Source: JBAYIE01 sp041665785 (GTDB lineage Bacteria; Bacteroidota; Bacteroidia; UKL13-3). From it: a DNA stretch of 64,000 nt. The notes below the pieces were generated by a model. It was not told the origin of the DNA and made no database searches. It worked only from the letters and a program-made list of their open reading frames with translations. This document shows, piece by piece, positions 18,226 to 26,833 of the stretch; positions within the stretch are counted from its first letter, which is position 1; every line of letters starts with the position of its first letter. Both the position numbers and the translations under genes were made by a program. The DNA is taken from NCBI GenBank assembly GCA_041665785.1, contig JBAYIE010000002.1, forward strand, positions 62,001 to 126,000, written 5' to 3'.

Positions 18226-19299
18226 TTATTGGGTTACTCCCATTTTTAATTTTTCTGCATTCTCGGCCACCTGCAGGTTGTCGATAAAATCCTGAATTTC
18301 GCCATCCAATACTTGCGGTAAATTGTAAACGGTATAGCCAATCCGGTGATCAGTAACTCTTCCCTGCGGGTAATTGTAAGTTCGGATTTTAGCAGAACGA
18401 TCTCCTGAAGAAACCATCGTTTTTCGCGAGGATGCAATTTTTTCGTTGTGCTTCTGCAATTCAATTTCGTACAACTTGGTCTTGAGCATTTGCATAGCTC
18501 TTTCGCGGTTTCCGTTTTGGGTGCGTTCAACCTGACAAACCACTACAATGCCGCTTGGTTTATGCGTAAGCATAACTTTACTTTCGATCTTGTTTACGTT
18601 TTGTCCGCCTGCTCCGCCCGATCGCGCTGTTTGCATATCAATATCGGCCGGATTCAGTTCCACATCCACATCTTCGGCTTCGGGCAATACCACCACCGTT
18701 GCGGCTGAAGTATGCACACGACCTTGTGTTTCCGTGTCGGGCACACGTTGTACACGGTGCACACCACTTTCGTATTTCAGAATACCATATACATCGTCTC
18801 CGGTAACTTCAATGATGATTTCCTTGTAACCACCGGCTGTGCCTTCGGTAAAATCAATCATATCGGTTTTCCAGCCGCGACGTTCACAGTAGCGCAGATA
18901 CATGCGGGCCAGGTCTCCGGCAAACAAACTGGCTTCATCACCTCCTGTACCTGCACGGATTTCAAGCACAGCATTTTTCTCGTCCTCCGGATCTTTCGGA
19001 ATCAGCAATAAGCGCACTTCATCTTCAAGAGGCTCCACTTTCGGAATCATTTCGTCGAGTTCGGCCTTGGCCATTTCACGCAGGTCTTCATCCTTTTCAG
19101 TCTGGAGAATTTGTTTGCAGTTTTCTATATTACCCAGCAAGTCGCGGTATTCGAAATATTTTTGAACGATTTTTTGCAGGTCTTTGTATTCGCGGTTCAG
19201 CTGGGTATAGCGCTTCATATCCGACAAAATATCCGGTTGAGTCAGCAATTCTTCAACTGTTTTCGAGCGTTGGTAAATAAGTTCCAGTTTTTTCAGCAT
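18226..19299 (-). CDS. prfA: Peptide chain release factor 1
   Basis: Recognises UAA and UAG stop codons and triggers peptidyl-tRNA hydrolysis on the ribosome. At 357 residues it has normal length. GGQ is at 231-233 in SGGAGGQNVNK; the stop-codon tripeptide PxT reads PDT at 187-189 in HRVQRVPDTETQGRVHTS. The N-terminal domain present in RF1/RF2 but absent from rescue factors is complete, and the PxT motif instead of SPF separates it from RF2. A GtrA-like gene follows. Confidence 0.97.
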   Translation of the reverse strand: MLKKLELIYQRSKTVEELLTQPDILSDMKRYTQLNREYKDLQKIVQKYFEYRDLLGNIENCKQILQTEKDEDLREMAKAELDEMIPKVEPLEDEVRLLLIPKDPEDEKNAVLEIRAGTGGDEASLFAGDLARMYLRYCERRGWKTDMIDFTEGTAGGYKEIIIEVTGDDVYGILKYESGVHRVQRVPDTETQGRVHTSAATVVVLPEAEDVDVELNPADIDMQTARSGGAGGQNVNKIESKVMLTHKPSGIVVVCQVERTQNGNRERAMQMLKTKLYEIELQKHNEKIASSRKTMVSSGDRSAKIRTYNYPQGRVTDHRIGYTVYNLPQVLDGEIQDFIDNLQVAENAEKLKMGVTQ

Positions 19300-19360
19300 A
19301 CAGGCGAAACAAAAAATGTGGCGCGAAGATAGCCAAAATAGCCGTTAGAAAAATGAAGGA

Positions 19361-20170
19361 TTAGTAGGTATAAATAACCAGCATTCCGGGATACAACATA
19401 TAGAGTTTATCTGCGGTAATATCCAGGGAGATCCAACCCGGATCACCGGGCAGCGACAATTCTGAATCGACCGCACTGATGCGGTTGTATTGATGCAATT
19501 GGCCCTGTTTCAGGTAAAAGAGATGCGAACCGATGGATCGAAAAAAAACAGCGCCGGTAATGGGTAAGGTGCGTTGATAATTGCAAAATAAATCGAATAA
19601 TAGAATTCCGTTCATGGTATCGTTTACCATTACCTGTCGCCCGTCTTCGCGAATCTGCAAGGGTGCAAATTGTTTGCTTTTGGTGAATTGCAGGATGTTT
19701 CCGCTGCTTTGCGGGTTTTGTCCATCCTTGTCTATTTTTTTCAATTGCAAGTCGGAATAATCAAATACCCAAATGCTGTTGTCGTATGCACGGGCCACGG
19801 TGGATGCCTGAGTAATACCAAAAACTGAAAGGAGGGTTTCGCCCCTGAACGCCAGGTTATTGTCGAGGTAAACCACCTTATTCAATTCCCGGTAGAACAC
19901 ATAAATTTCGAGAGGATTGGAAGGATCGAGGCCGGTAATATTTCCCTCGTATTTGTAGTTGAGTGTGGAGAGGATTTTTCCGTTTTTATCGAGTTTGTAT
20001 ACCTGATTGGTTGGACTCACGGGATAAGAGTTTCCCATCGGATCGGTTTCCAACATTTTTGCTGAAAGCGGTATGCGGAGTAATTCTTTAAACAGCACTG
20101 AAGTGTCAGTTTGCTGTGCAAAAAGTGACCAACAACTTAGACCAAACAAACCGACAATAAAGCGCTTCAT
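19361..20170 (-). CDS. Secreted protein of unknown function, beta-propeller-like
   Basis: A 269-residue protein starting at MKRFIVGLFGLSCWSLFAQ, a good signal peptide, so I prefer the ATG at 20170 to the in-frame ATG at 20248, which would lie inside lpxH. The mature part is made of short beta-rich units such as VYKLDKNGKILSTLNYKYEG, DNSIWVFDYSDLQLKKIDKDG and LFYLKQGQLHQYNRIS, suggesting an NHL/WD-like propeller. I do not recognise a specific family. It begins one base after the lpxH stop and is probably in the same operon. Confidence 0.7.
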   Translation of the reverse strand: MKRFIVGLFGLSCWSLFAQQTDTSVLFKELLRIPLSAKMLETDPMGNSYPVSPTNQVYKLDKNGKILSTLNYKYEGNITGLDPSNPLEIYVFYRELNKVVYLDNNLAFRGETLLSVFGITQASTVARAYDNSIWVFDYSDLQLKKIDKDGQNPQSSGNILQFTKSKQFAPLQIREDGRQVMVNDTMNGILLFDLFCNYQRTLPITGAVFFRSIGSHLFYLKQGQLHQYNRISAVDSELSLPGDPGWISLDITADKLYMLYPGMLVIYTY

Positions 20171-20171
20171 T

Positions 20172-20927
20172 TCAATCGAGGAATTGTTTGAGATCCATCG
20201 TTTGACCGTCAAAAACGGCGTATGTATTTTGTGTAAACCAATCGCCAAGGTTTATTACACGCGCATCGAGCAGCGTTTTATCAAAAGCCAGGTGACGGTG
20301 GCCAAACAGAAAGTAATCTACGGGATGTTTTTCCAATACTTCTGCGGCATGTAACATTTGATATTCTTTATCGTCGCCGAGATAAGTAGAGTTCGAGCCA
20401 AACGTTTTTTCCTTGCTGCGTTTCGAAAACCAGTTGGCAAATGGTATTCCGAAACTAGGATGGATCAGTGAAAATACGCGTTGAAAAAAGCGGTTCCGGT
20501 AAATCCAGAGTATAAATTTGAACCAATATTGTCCGGGCCCCAATCCATCACCGTGGGCAATATAAATGAGCTTATCAGCACTTTTAATCATCATTGGTCC
20601 ATGGTGCACTTTACAACCGATTTCTTCTTCGAAATAACCGAATTGCCAAAGGTCGTGATTGCCATGAAACAAATGAATTCCTATACCGGCATCCTGCATT
20701 TCGCACAATTTACCTATCAGGCGCGAAAAACCTTTGGGCACAGCATGGCGGTATTCAAACCAGAAATCAAACATATCGCCAACGATAAATACCGCCTGCG
20801 CATCGTTCCGTATGCTTTCGAGCCAGCGTACCACACGTTGTTCGCGTTTTCGGCTGCTTGCTGCATCGGGTACACCAAGGTGAAAGTCGGAAGCGAAATA
20901 GAGTTTTTTACCCGGTTGTAAATGCAC
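20172..20927 (-). CDS. lpxH: UDP-2,3-diacylglucosamine diphosphatase LpxH
   Basis: Calcineurin-like metallophosphoesterase that makes lipid X (2,3-diacylglucosamine 1-phosphate) in lipid A synthesis, on the cytoplasmic face of the inner membrane. The metal motifs are SDFHLG (13-18), GDMFDFW (50-56), GNHD (89-92), IAHGDGLGPG and FGHRH. The 251-residue length fits LpxH and the FDFWFEYR stretch is characteristic. It follows the LUD gene by 11 bases. A related UDP-sugar phosphoesterase is a less likely alternative. Confidence 0.87.
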   Translation of the reverse strand: MHLQPGKKLYFASDFHLGVPDAASSRKREQRVVRWLESIRNDAQAVFIVGDMFDFWFEYRHAVPKGFSRLIGKLCEMQDAGIGIHLFHGNHDLWQFGYFEEEIGCKVHHGPMMIKSADKLIYIAHGDGLGPGQYWFKFILWIYRNRFFQRVFSLIHPSFGIPFANWFSKRSKEKTFGSNSTYLGDDKEYQMLHAAEVLEKHPVDYFLFGHRHLAFDKTLLDARVINLGDWFTQNTYAVFDGQTMDLKQFLD

Positions 20928-20938
20928 CTTGAAAAGGA

Positions 20939-21610
20939 TTAAGCAGAAGGATGATGATCGTCGATCAGGAATACAAAAATTTCTTTGGGCCCGTGGGTCC
21001 CGATAACCAGCGTTTGGTCAATGGCGCGCGTTCTTCCGGGTCCGGTAAGAAAGGAAATCAAAGAAGGAAGGTTTTTACCGTAGCGGTTACGTATGAGTTG
21101 AAAGCCGTCTTTTATTTCCATCACCACTTGCGAAGCATATGCCACCACCAGCAAGGTTGGAGGGTATACCGTTAGGGTTCGTGAGTTTTTGGCAGATGAA
21201 ACAAGGATACTTCCTGTTCGGGCGATCAGGGCTTCGCAGGTGGTAATGCCTACCTGTATTTTATCCAACGGGTCGCTGATACCGAAAAAAGGAATACCGG
21301 CATCTTTAAGTTGAGTTTGAAGGCTTTCGTCCCAGCAGGTCAGTTTTTTTAACTTATGGCGATCTTGCAATGTCAGCAGCTTATCAATGAAATCGAAGGA
21401 GTTGTCGCAAATGATAAAAAGCCCGTGAATGGTGGTATAATTTCGTGCAAACGTTTCGAGTATGGAAGTGTCGTTAGGATGCACATACACATTGCTTTCC
21501 AGGTCGATATTGGAAAATTTCGGCTTGGACTTATAAATCAGGGCCTGGCGGACCTTCTTCAGAATTTTTTCCTTGGATGTTGTAGTTTGTTCAACTGCCA
21601 CGTGGAGCAA
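20939..21610 (-). CDS. LUD-domain protein (LutC/YkgG-like)
   Basis: A 223-residue cytoplasmic protein of the LUD family, to which the lactate-utilisation protein LutC belongs. Typical segments are VGITTCEALIARTGSILVSS, PPTLLVVAYASQVV and SFLTGPGRTRAID, with the ending GPKEIFVFLID. The N-terminal helix has SKEKILKKVRQAL, as in LutC. The lutA and lutB partners are absent here, so lactate oxidation cannot be inferred; solitary LUD genes are common in Bacteroidetes and their role is unclear. Confidence 0.85.
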   Translation of the reverse strand: MLHVAVEQTTTSKEKILKKVRQALIYKSKPKFSNIDLESNVYVHPNDTSILETFARNYTTIHGLFIICDNSFDFIDKLLTLQDRHKLKKLTCWDESLQTQLKDAGIPFFGISDPLDKIQVGITTCEALIARTGSILVSSAKNSRTLTVYPPTLLVVAYASQVVMEIKDGFQLIRNRYGKNLPSLISFLTGPGRTRAIDQTLVIGTHGPKEIFVFLIDDHHPSA

Positions 21611-21641
21611 GATAAGGTTTTTATAAAAATAAACAGACGGA

Positions 21642-22349
21642 TCAGTTGATAAAGGTCATCAGCAATCGTTTGGCAATAGGAATGATGGTTTCTTCTACCG
21701 GATAATTCAGGGTTGAACTTACTTCAAAGGTGGCAGGGTTGGGGAGTTTTTTGCGGTTGCGGGTAATATCAATTTTGATATTTTCGGGTGTGTTGGCCAG
21801 GCTTTTTTTATAGGTGGTCAGGTATTGGGTATGAACTGCCCGAAAGGTATCGGTTTCGTTTTCAAACAATTTTACCTCGTATTCATACACGCGTATTTCC
21901 GGTTTATAATCGTTGCGCACCAACATGTATCCATCGTTTTTGTACAAGGGCAGAATTCCTACCGGAGCAAATTCAATTTCCTGTTCTATAAAATCGTAAA
22001 TGGCCTTTCCTTCATCGATATGTTTCCGGATTTCCGGCAATGAAAAATTCACCACATCCGCCAGGTGATTCATAAGTTCATCGTTGCCGATGGTTTTGCG
22101 GAATTCAATATGAAAATTTTTCCAGTCTACTTCGCTTATTTCACTGGGGAATGAAGCAAATAAGGTTTCCTTGTTACGTTGAAACGACGACAGGTTGCGG
22201 TAATGATATACGAGGTCGGAAAGCGACGGGTACAATTTGGTTTCGTTGAAGTCGTGGCGGATTTCTTTGAGGTATGCCAGAAGGATATACCGCTTATATT
22301 CCAGATCCGGGATCTCAGAAAAAAACCAGTTGGGATGTAAGGACTTCAT
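21642..22349 (-). CDS. Conserved-looking protein of unknown function
   Basis: A soluble 235-residue protein starting MKSLHPNWFFSEIPDLEYKR, with no signal peptide or membrane segment. The N-terminal half is helical and charged (EYKRYILLAYLKEIRHDF); the C-terminal half has mixed strands (IRVYEYEVKLFEN, EVSSTLNYPVEETIIPIAKR). I do not recognise a domain. It appears to be the first gene of the run with the LUD gene (31-base gap). Codon use looks like that of its neighbours. Confidence 0.7.
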   Translation of the reverse strand: MKSLHPNWFFSEIPDLEYKRYILLAYLKEIRHDFNETKLYPSLSDLVYHYRNLSSFQRNKETLFASFPSEISEVDWKNFHIEFRKTIGNDELMNHLADVVNFSLPEIRKHIDEGKAIYDFIEQEIEFAPVGILPLYKNDGYMLVRNDYKPEIRVYEYEVKLFENETDTFRAVHTQYLTTYKKSLANTPENIKIDITRNRKKLPNPATFEVSSTLNYPVEETIIPIAKRLLMTFIN

Positions 22350-22444
22350 ACGTTTGCTTTATTGCATAACGTAAAAATAACCGGACTTTGGTATAAATGC
22401 CAGCAGGTAATGCACACCGGATTTGTGCAAAACCATTGCAGTGA

Positions 22445-24079
22445 TCAGAACCGTTTGGTTAATGTGGCATTGAGTCCTACAAAGTAGGGATACTGTTGCA
22501 TCCAGTCTTTATTGGCCACCATTGAATTCAAAGCGAATTTGGCAGATGGCATTAATCCAAGTGTTACTTCGTTGTTGAGCTTATAGGTCAGTGCCGGTGC
22601 AAATGTAGCAAACCAGTTGTTTTGAATTCCCGGAAAGGCTTCCTTGTCTTTGATCAGCAATACACCCACATTGTCGTAACTCACCATACCGGCATCGGTG
22701 GTGCTGATAATGGCATAACTCAGACCACCCTCGAGCACCAGATTAAATCGTGGTTGGTTGGTAATCCGATAACGTACAAAAACCGGAATTTCGGTCCACG
22801 AATATTTGATACGCGTGCTGTAGTTGTTACCTGAAATGATAGAGTCGTTGGGGTGAATAATTTGTGCGCCTTTCTCGGCACTTCCGGTAGTTGCTACAGG
22901 AGCAACAGTATTGAAATAAAATGACTGGCTGAAATTCAGAATGCCCATCCCTCCCGATATATTCCAACGCTCGTTGATGCGGTAATCAAGCAGAAACAGA
23001 CCCGACCAGTCGATGCCCGGACTTTCGAGGGAATTGCGGAGGGCTTTATTTTTTTCAAATGAGAGGGATGAAGAACCTGGAGTTTCAAGCCGATTAAGAC
23101 AAATATAGGCGCCTGCAATAACGCGGATAGAAAATTCGGTGAGTTTATCCGGATCATTTAAACCGGCGGTGCCGATGGCATTCGGATCCAGCGGATGAAT
23201 TTTATGCATGCTATCAGTAACAGTTGCCAGGTTAATGATGGAAGGTTCAGGTTTGAGTGGTTGAATTTCCTGATGAACCTGTGCTTCGCTTTTTGCAGAT
23301 TCTTTATCCTGTGCCGGTGAAACGGTGTTATGTTGTTCAACTTGAGCAACCGGAGATTGAACAGCAGGTGTATTTGCAATCGTTACTACATCAGTTGCAG
23401 GATCCGATGTTTTGTCAGAAGTTGTAGTTAGATTTCCAGAAACAACAGGTGCTTCAGCGCTTACCGGGTTCAATGAATTTTTATTTTCATCTGCATTCAC
23501 CTCTTCCTTTTGTGCTGTTGCTACAGGTAAAGCAGCAGTTGTATTTTTAGTAACGGCAGATGTTGGTTTAACGGCAATACGGTGAATAGCTGTTTTTGTG
23601 CCGGCATTGCGGCGCGTATTGCTGTTGGCTGTTGAAGGAGGAGACTCTATTGTCCGTTGATTGGATCTTTTTGATGCTTCCGGAAGAGCAGTTAACGGAA
23701 GAGGATTTTTTACATTATCAGAAGGCGGGGCTGTTATAGTTACCGGAATATTTTGTTCGGCCGTTTCGCTGAACGGCTGTTTAGGCATGAACAGGTATAT
23801 CAAGCCTAAAATAGCCACGCCGGTTACGGCATAGGCGAAGGTCTGGAAATGGTTCCATCCCGACTTTTCAGAAGGAAGGGACGATTCAAGTTTCTCCCAG
23901 TTTTCGGGATGATTGCGCACGGAGTAATCGTTGAATTTATTTTCCAGTTTCTTTTCAAAGTCAGTTTTCAGATCCCGGTCAATACGTTCCCACAATGATC
24001 CGGAAGGCGTATATTCCAGATCATTCAACCGCTTTTGCAAGCGTTTCTCCATTCTATTTCGGTTGTTGAAAAGGTTCAT
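22445..24079 (-). CDS. Membrane-anchored protein with C-terminal outer-membrane-barrel-type domain (sigma partner)
   Basis: A 544-residue protein in three parts. Residues 1-78 are cytoplasmic and charged with two similar W-E motifs (SGSLWERIDRDL and NHPENWEKLESSL), in the place where anti-sigma domains lie. One membrane helix is at about 79-98 (FAYAVTGVAILGLIYLFM). A long Thr/Ala/Pro/Ser-rich linker runs to about 310, then a beta-rich region typed as outer-membrane barrel (WNISGGMGILNFSQSFYF, VRYRITNQPRFNLVLEGGLSY) ending with NATLTKRF. The start overlaps the ECF sigma gene by 26 bases, so translation is probably coupled. A role as cognate anti-sigma factor is inferred from context. Confidence 0.8.
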   Translation of the reverse strand: MNLFNNRNRMEKRLQKRLNDLEYTPSGSLWERIDRDLKTDFEKKLENKFNDYSVRNHPENWEKLESSLPSEKSGWNHFQTFAYAVTGVAILGLIYLFMPKQPFSETAEQNIPVTITAPPSDNVKNPLPLTALPEASKRSNQRTIESPPSTANSNTRRNAGTKTAIHRIAVKPTSAVTKNTTAALPVATAQKEEVNADENKNSLNPVSAEAPVVSGNLTTTSDKTSDPATDVVTIANTPAVQSPVAQVEQHNTVSPAQDKESAKSEAQVHQEIQPLKPEPSIINLATVTDSMHKIHPLDPNAIGTAGLNDPDKLTEFSIRVIAGAYICLNRLETPGSSSLSFEKNKALRNSLESPGIDWSGLFLLDYRINERWNISGGMGILNFSQSFYFNTVAPVATTGSAEKGAQIIHPNDSIISGNNYSTRIKYSWTEIPVFVRYRITNQPRFNLVLEGGLSYAIISTTDAGMVSYDNVGVLLIKDKEAFPGIQNNWFATFAPALTYKLNNEVTLGLMPSAKFALNSMVANKDWMQQYPYFVGLNATLTKRF

Positions 24080-24617
24080 TGAGAATTTTGTAATGTTTGG
24101 CCAGAACTTGTTGCATATACATGCGGGCTCTGGAATATTGTGACTTGGAAGTACCTTCAGCTATTTCGAGCATTTCGCCTATTTCGCGATGGGTATAACC
24201 TTCAATGGCATACAGGTTAAACACCATGCGGTAGCCTTCCGGTATTTGTTGAATGAGTGCAACGATTTCGCGGGCCGAAATCTGATCGATCACATCATCC
24301 TGGTATGGTGCATCCACATTTTCCATACTTAACCTTTCCTGGAATTTGCGGTTGCGGTAACGGTACATGTTGATGGCGGTGAAAACCATGATGCGGCGAA
24401 TCCAACCTTCAAAACTTCCTTCGTGTTTGAACTTGCCGATATTGTTAAACACCTTGATGAATCCTTCCTGCAACATGTCTTCCGCTTCACTGCGGTCGCG
24501 TGCATAGCGCATGCAAACGCCAAGCATTTTGGATGCAAAAGATTCATACAGGGTTTTCTGGCTCGAGCGATTACCCTGTATACAGCCTGCGATGATATCT
24601 TTTTCGTTGCTTAACAC
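24054..24617 (-). CDS. ECF-type RNA polymerase sigma factor
   Basis: Alternative sigma factor of about 187 residues. Region 2 shows the core-binding and -10 recognition helices (YESFASKMLGVCMRYARD, EDMLQEGFIKVFNNI, GSFEGWIRRIMVFTAINMYR). Region 4 has a helix-turn-helix (GYTHREIGEMLEIAEGTSKSQ). I place the start at GTG 24617 (VLSNEKDIIAGC) and not at the in-frame ATG 24686, because a TTG-N23-TATCTTTG promoter lies between them and the residues before the GTG do not look like family sequence. It is followed by its overlapping membrane partner. Confidence 0.88.
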   Translation of the reverse strand: MLSNEKDIIAGCIQGNRSSQKTLYESFASKMLGVCMRYARDRSEAEDMLQEGFIKVFNNIGKFKHEGSFEGWIRRIMVFTAINMYRYRNRKFQERLSMENVDAPYQDDVIDQISAREIVALIQQIPEGYRMVFNLYAIEGYTHREIGEMLEIAEGTSKSQYSRARMYMQQVLAKHYKILNEPFQQPK

Positions 24618-24632
24618 GTGTACCGATAAAGT

Positions 24633-24666
24633 CAAAGATACGAACCGGAGGGTTGTCTTCACCCAA
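24633..24666 (-). promoter_or_regulatory. Promoter of the ECF sigma operon
   Basis: On the minus strand TTG (24666-24664) is followed after 23 bases by TATCTTTG (24640-24633), an exact TAnnTTTG box. The predicted start of transcription is near 24628, about 11 bases before the GTG. This fits the TTG-N17-23-TAnnTTTG consensus described for Flavobacterium and decides the gene start. Confidence 0.6.
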
Positions 24667-24706
24667 AAATAAAGACAGGTCTGCACGATCTGTCATGTTT
24701 TTGGAC

Positions 24707-24714
24707 TAATTTTG
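24707..24714 (+). promoter_or_regulatory. Putative -7 box for groESL
   Basis: TAATTTTG, exact TAnnTTTG, 93 bases before groES. No TTG lies at the right distance upstream (CTG at 24681-24683 is the nearest). It directly abuts the inverted repeat that starts at 24712. Confidence 0.45.
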
Positions 24715-24740
24715 CCGACTCTTTGAAAAAGTGTCAGCAA
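24712..24740 (+). promoter_or_regulatory. CIRCE-like inverted repeat upstream of groES
   Basis: TTGCCGACTC (24712-24721) and GTGTCAGCAA (24731-24740) form an imperfect inverted repeat, 8 of 10 pairs, with a nine-base spacer. The spacer length equals that of the HrcA operator CIRCE (TTAGCACTC-N9-GAGTGCTAA), but the arm sequences match the consensus only in part. The position next to the -7 box and ahead of groES suits a heat-shock operator. hrcA is not in the window. Confidence 0.4.
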
Positions 24741-24807
24741 TTGACTTGTGGCATGTGATATGATAAGAAGGGAATACGAACACAACCATAAATAAAATAA
24801 AATAACA

Positions 24808-25083
24808 ATGTCAGTAAATCTTAAACCATTGGCAGACAGGGTTCTGGTAGAACCTGCTCCAGCTGAAGAAAAAACCGTTGGCGGAATCATTATTCCTGAC
24901 ACAGCGAAAGAAAAACCACAACGTGGGAAAGTCATTGCCGCAGGTCTGGGTAAGAAGGATGAACCGATGACTGTAAAAGCAGGCGACTCCGTTTTATACG
25001 GAAAATATGCAGGAACCGAGATTACCGTAGACGGTAAAGAATACCTCATCATGCGTGAATCCGATATTTTCGCAATCATTTAA
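24808..25083 (+). CDS. groES: Co-chaperonin GroES
   Basis: Seven-subunit lid of the GroEL folding chamber. The 91-residue protein has the standard start (LKPLADRVLVEP), the mobile loop (EEKTVGGIIIPDTAKEKP) that docks on GroEL, and VIAAGLGKKDEPMTVKAGD, ending in IMRESDIFAII. groEL begins 27 bases after the stop, the usual operon. A CIRCE-like repeat and a -7 box lie upstream. Confidence 0.98.
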   Translation: MSVNLKPLADRVLVEPAPAEEKTVGGIIIPDTAKEKPQRGKVIAAGLGKKDEPMTVKAGDSVLYGKYAGTEITVDGKEYLIMRESDIFAII

Positions 25084-25110
25084 TAACTAATAATTTAATA
25101 CATAATCATA

Positions 25111-26745
25111 ATGGCAAAAAAGATATCATATAATGTAGATGCACGCGATGGCTTGAAGCGTGGTGTTGACGCATTGGCTAATGCAGTGAAAGTAACACTG
25201 GGCCCAAAAGGACGTAACGTGGTAATCGATAAAAAATTCGGTTCACCCATTGTTACCAAAGACGGTGTAACCGTTGCAAAAGAAATTGAACTGAAAGATC
25301 CGGTTGAAAACATGGGTGCCCAGATGGTAAAAGAAGTGGCTTCGAAAACTGCAGATATTGCAGGTGACGGAACTACAACAGCCACCGTATTGGCTCAGGC
25401 CATTGTAACAGCAGGTTTGAAAAACGTAGCTGCCGGTGCCAATCCGATGGATCTGAAACGCGGAATCGACAAAGCGGTAGACAGCGTAGTGGAAAGCCTG
25501 AAAAAGCAATCACAAAAAGTAGGCGAAGATTACCAAAAAATTCAACAGGTAGCATCTATTTCAGCTAACAACGATGAAGTTATCGGTAAGCTGATAGCTG
25601 ATGCGATGGCTAAGGTTGGAAAAGAAGGTGTAATTACCGTTGAAGAAGCCAAAGGAACTGAAACAGAAGTGAAAACAGTTGAAGGAATGCAGTTCGACCG
25701 CGGTTACCTTTCTCCATACTTTGTTACCAATGCTGAAAAAATGGAAGCCGATCTGGAAAGTCCGTTCATTTTGATTACCGACAAAAAGGTAAGCAATATG
25801 AAAGAATTGCTTCCGGTTTTAGAGCCAGTTGCACAAAGCGGCAAACCCCTGATCATCATTGCAGAAGATGTAGAAGGTGAAGCCTTGGCAACACTGGTGG
25901 TAAACAAATTGCGCGGAACATTGAAAATTGCAGCCGTAAAAGCTCCGGGATTCGGTGATCGTCGAAAAGCCATGCTGGAAGATATCGCTATCCTGACCGG
26001 TGGAACCGTAATCAGCGAAGAGCGCGGATTCAAACTGGAAAATACCGATATCAGCATGTTGGGTCGTGCCGAAAAGATCTCGATCGATAAAGACAATACC
26101 ACCATCATCAACGGTGCCGGTAAAAAAGAAGATATCGCTGCCCGTATCAACATGATCAAGGCACAGATCGAAAGCACCACATCGGATTACGACAAAGAAA
26201 AATTGCAGGAACGTCTGGCTAAACTGGCCGGCGGAGTTGCAGTATTGTATATCGGTGCCGCTACCGAAGTGGAAATGAAAGAAAAGAAAGACCGTGTGGA
26301 TGATGCATTGCATGCAACACGTGCAGCAGTAGAAGAAGGTATCGTAGCAGGCGGTGGAGTAGCCTATATCCGTGCTATCGAAGCACTGGATAAACTGAAA
26401 GGTGCAAACGAAGACGAAAATACCGGTATCGCTATCATCAAACGTGCCATCGAAGAACCATTGCGTCAGATTGTGGCCAATGCAGGCGGAGAAGGTTCGG
26501 TTGTGGTAAACAAAGTGCGTGAAGGTAAAGGCGACTTTGGATACAATGCCCGTACAGAAGCATACGAAAACCTGATTGGTGCCGGTGTAATCGACCCAAC
26601 CAAGGTAACCCGTGTAGCTTTGCAAAATGCAGCTTCAGCAGCAGCCATGATTCTAACCACCGAATGTGCTCTGGTAGAAGAGAAAGAAGAAAAAGCTCCG
26701 GCTATGCCAGGTGGAATGCCGGGCGGAATGGACGGAATGTACTAA
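25111..26745 (+). CDS. groL: Chaperonin GroEL
   Basis: ATP-driven protein-folding chamber, 544 residues. The ATP site is visible in VTLGPKGRNVVIDKKFGSP and AGDGTTTATVLAQAIV; the hinge and apical domain follow (GMQFDRGYLSPYFVTNAEKM), then AAVEEGIVAGGGVAYIRAIE near the end and a Gly-Met tail PGGMPGGMDGMY. It forms an operon with groES and is followed by a strong intrinsic terminator. Codon use is notably regular, as expected for a highly expressed gene. Confidence 0.99.
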   Translation: MAKKISYNVDARDGLKRGVDALANAVKVTLGPKGRNVVIDKKFGSPIVTKDGVTVAKEIELKDPVENMGAQMVKEVASKTADIAGDGTTTATVLAQAIVTAGLKNVAAGANPMDLKRGIDKAVDSVVESLKKQSQKVGEDYQKIQQVASISANNDEVIGKLIADAMAKVGKEGVITVEEAKGTETEVKTVEGMQFDRGYLSPYFVTNAEKMEADLESPFILITDKKVSNMKELLPVLEPVAQSGKPLIIIAEDVEGEALATLVVNKLRGTLKIAAVKAPGFGDRRKAMLEDIAILTGGTVISEERGFKLENTDISMLGRAEKISIDKDNTTIINGAGKKEDIAARINMIKAQIESTTSDYDKEKLQERLAKLAGGVAVLYIGAATEVEMKEKKDRVDDALHATRAAVEEGIVAGGGVAYIRAIEALDKLKGANEDENTGIAIIKRAIEEPLRQIVANAGGEGSVVVNKVREGKGDFGYNARTEAYENLIGAGVIDPTKVTRVALQNAASAAAMILTTECALVEEKEEKAPAMPGGMPGGMDGMY

Positions 26746-26764
26746 GCGAAAGCTTAACCCGAAT

Positions 26765-26798
26765 AAACCCGGATCATGGAAACGTGATCCGGGTTTTT
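26765..26798 (+). terminator. Intrinsic terminator after groEL
   Basis: AAACCCGGATCA (26765-26776) pairs perfectly with TGATCCGGGTTT (26785-26796); the inner bases add a wobble and a G-C pair around a GAAA tetraloop, followed by TTTTT. It lies 20 bases after the groEL stop. Confidence 0.92.
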
Positions 26799-26833
26799 GT
26801 TTATAAGGAGTAGTTAGTTATTTAATTTTTTAT

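Noticed and set aside
20171..20248. Longer start for the propeller-like protein inside lpxH
   Set aside because: The ATG at 20170 opens a clear signal peptide; the longer form would bury it and overlap lpxH.
24054..24686. Longer sigma-factor start at ATG 24686
   Set aside because: The promoter-like TTG-N23-TATCTTTG lies downstream of that ATG and the extra residues are not family-like.
25704..26180. A 158-codon open frame opposite groEL
   Set aside because: Second antisense shadow of the same codon pattern; no start signal or family resemblance.
25819..26625. A 268-codon open frame opposite groEL
   Set aside because: Cys/Phe/Thr-rich translation with no domain; long antisense frames are common opposite highly expressed genes with strong codon bias.
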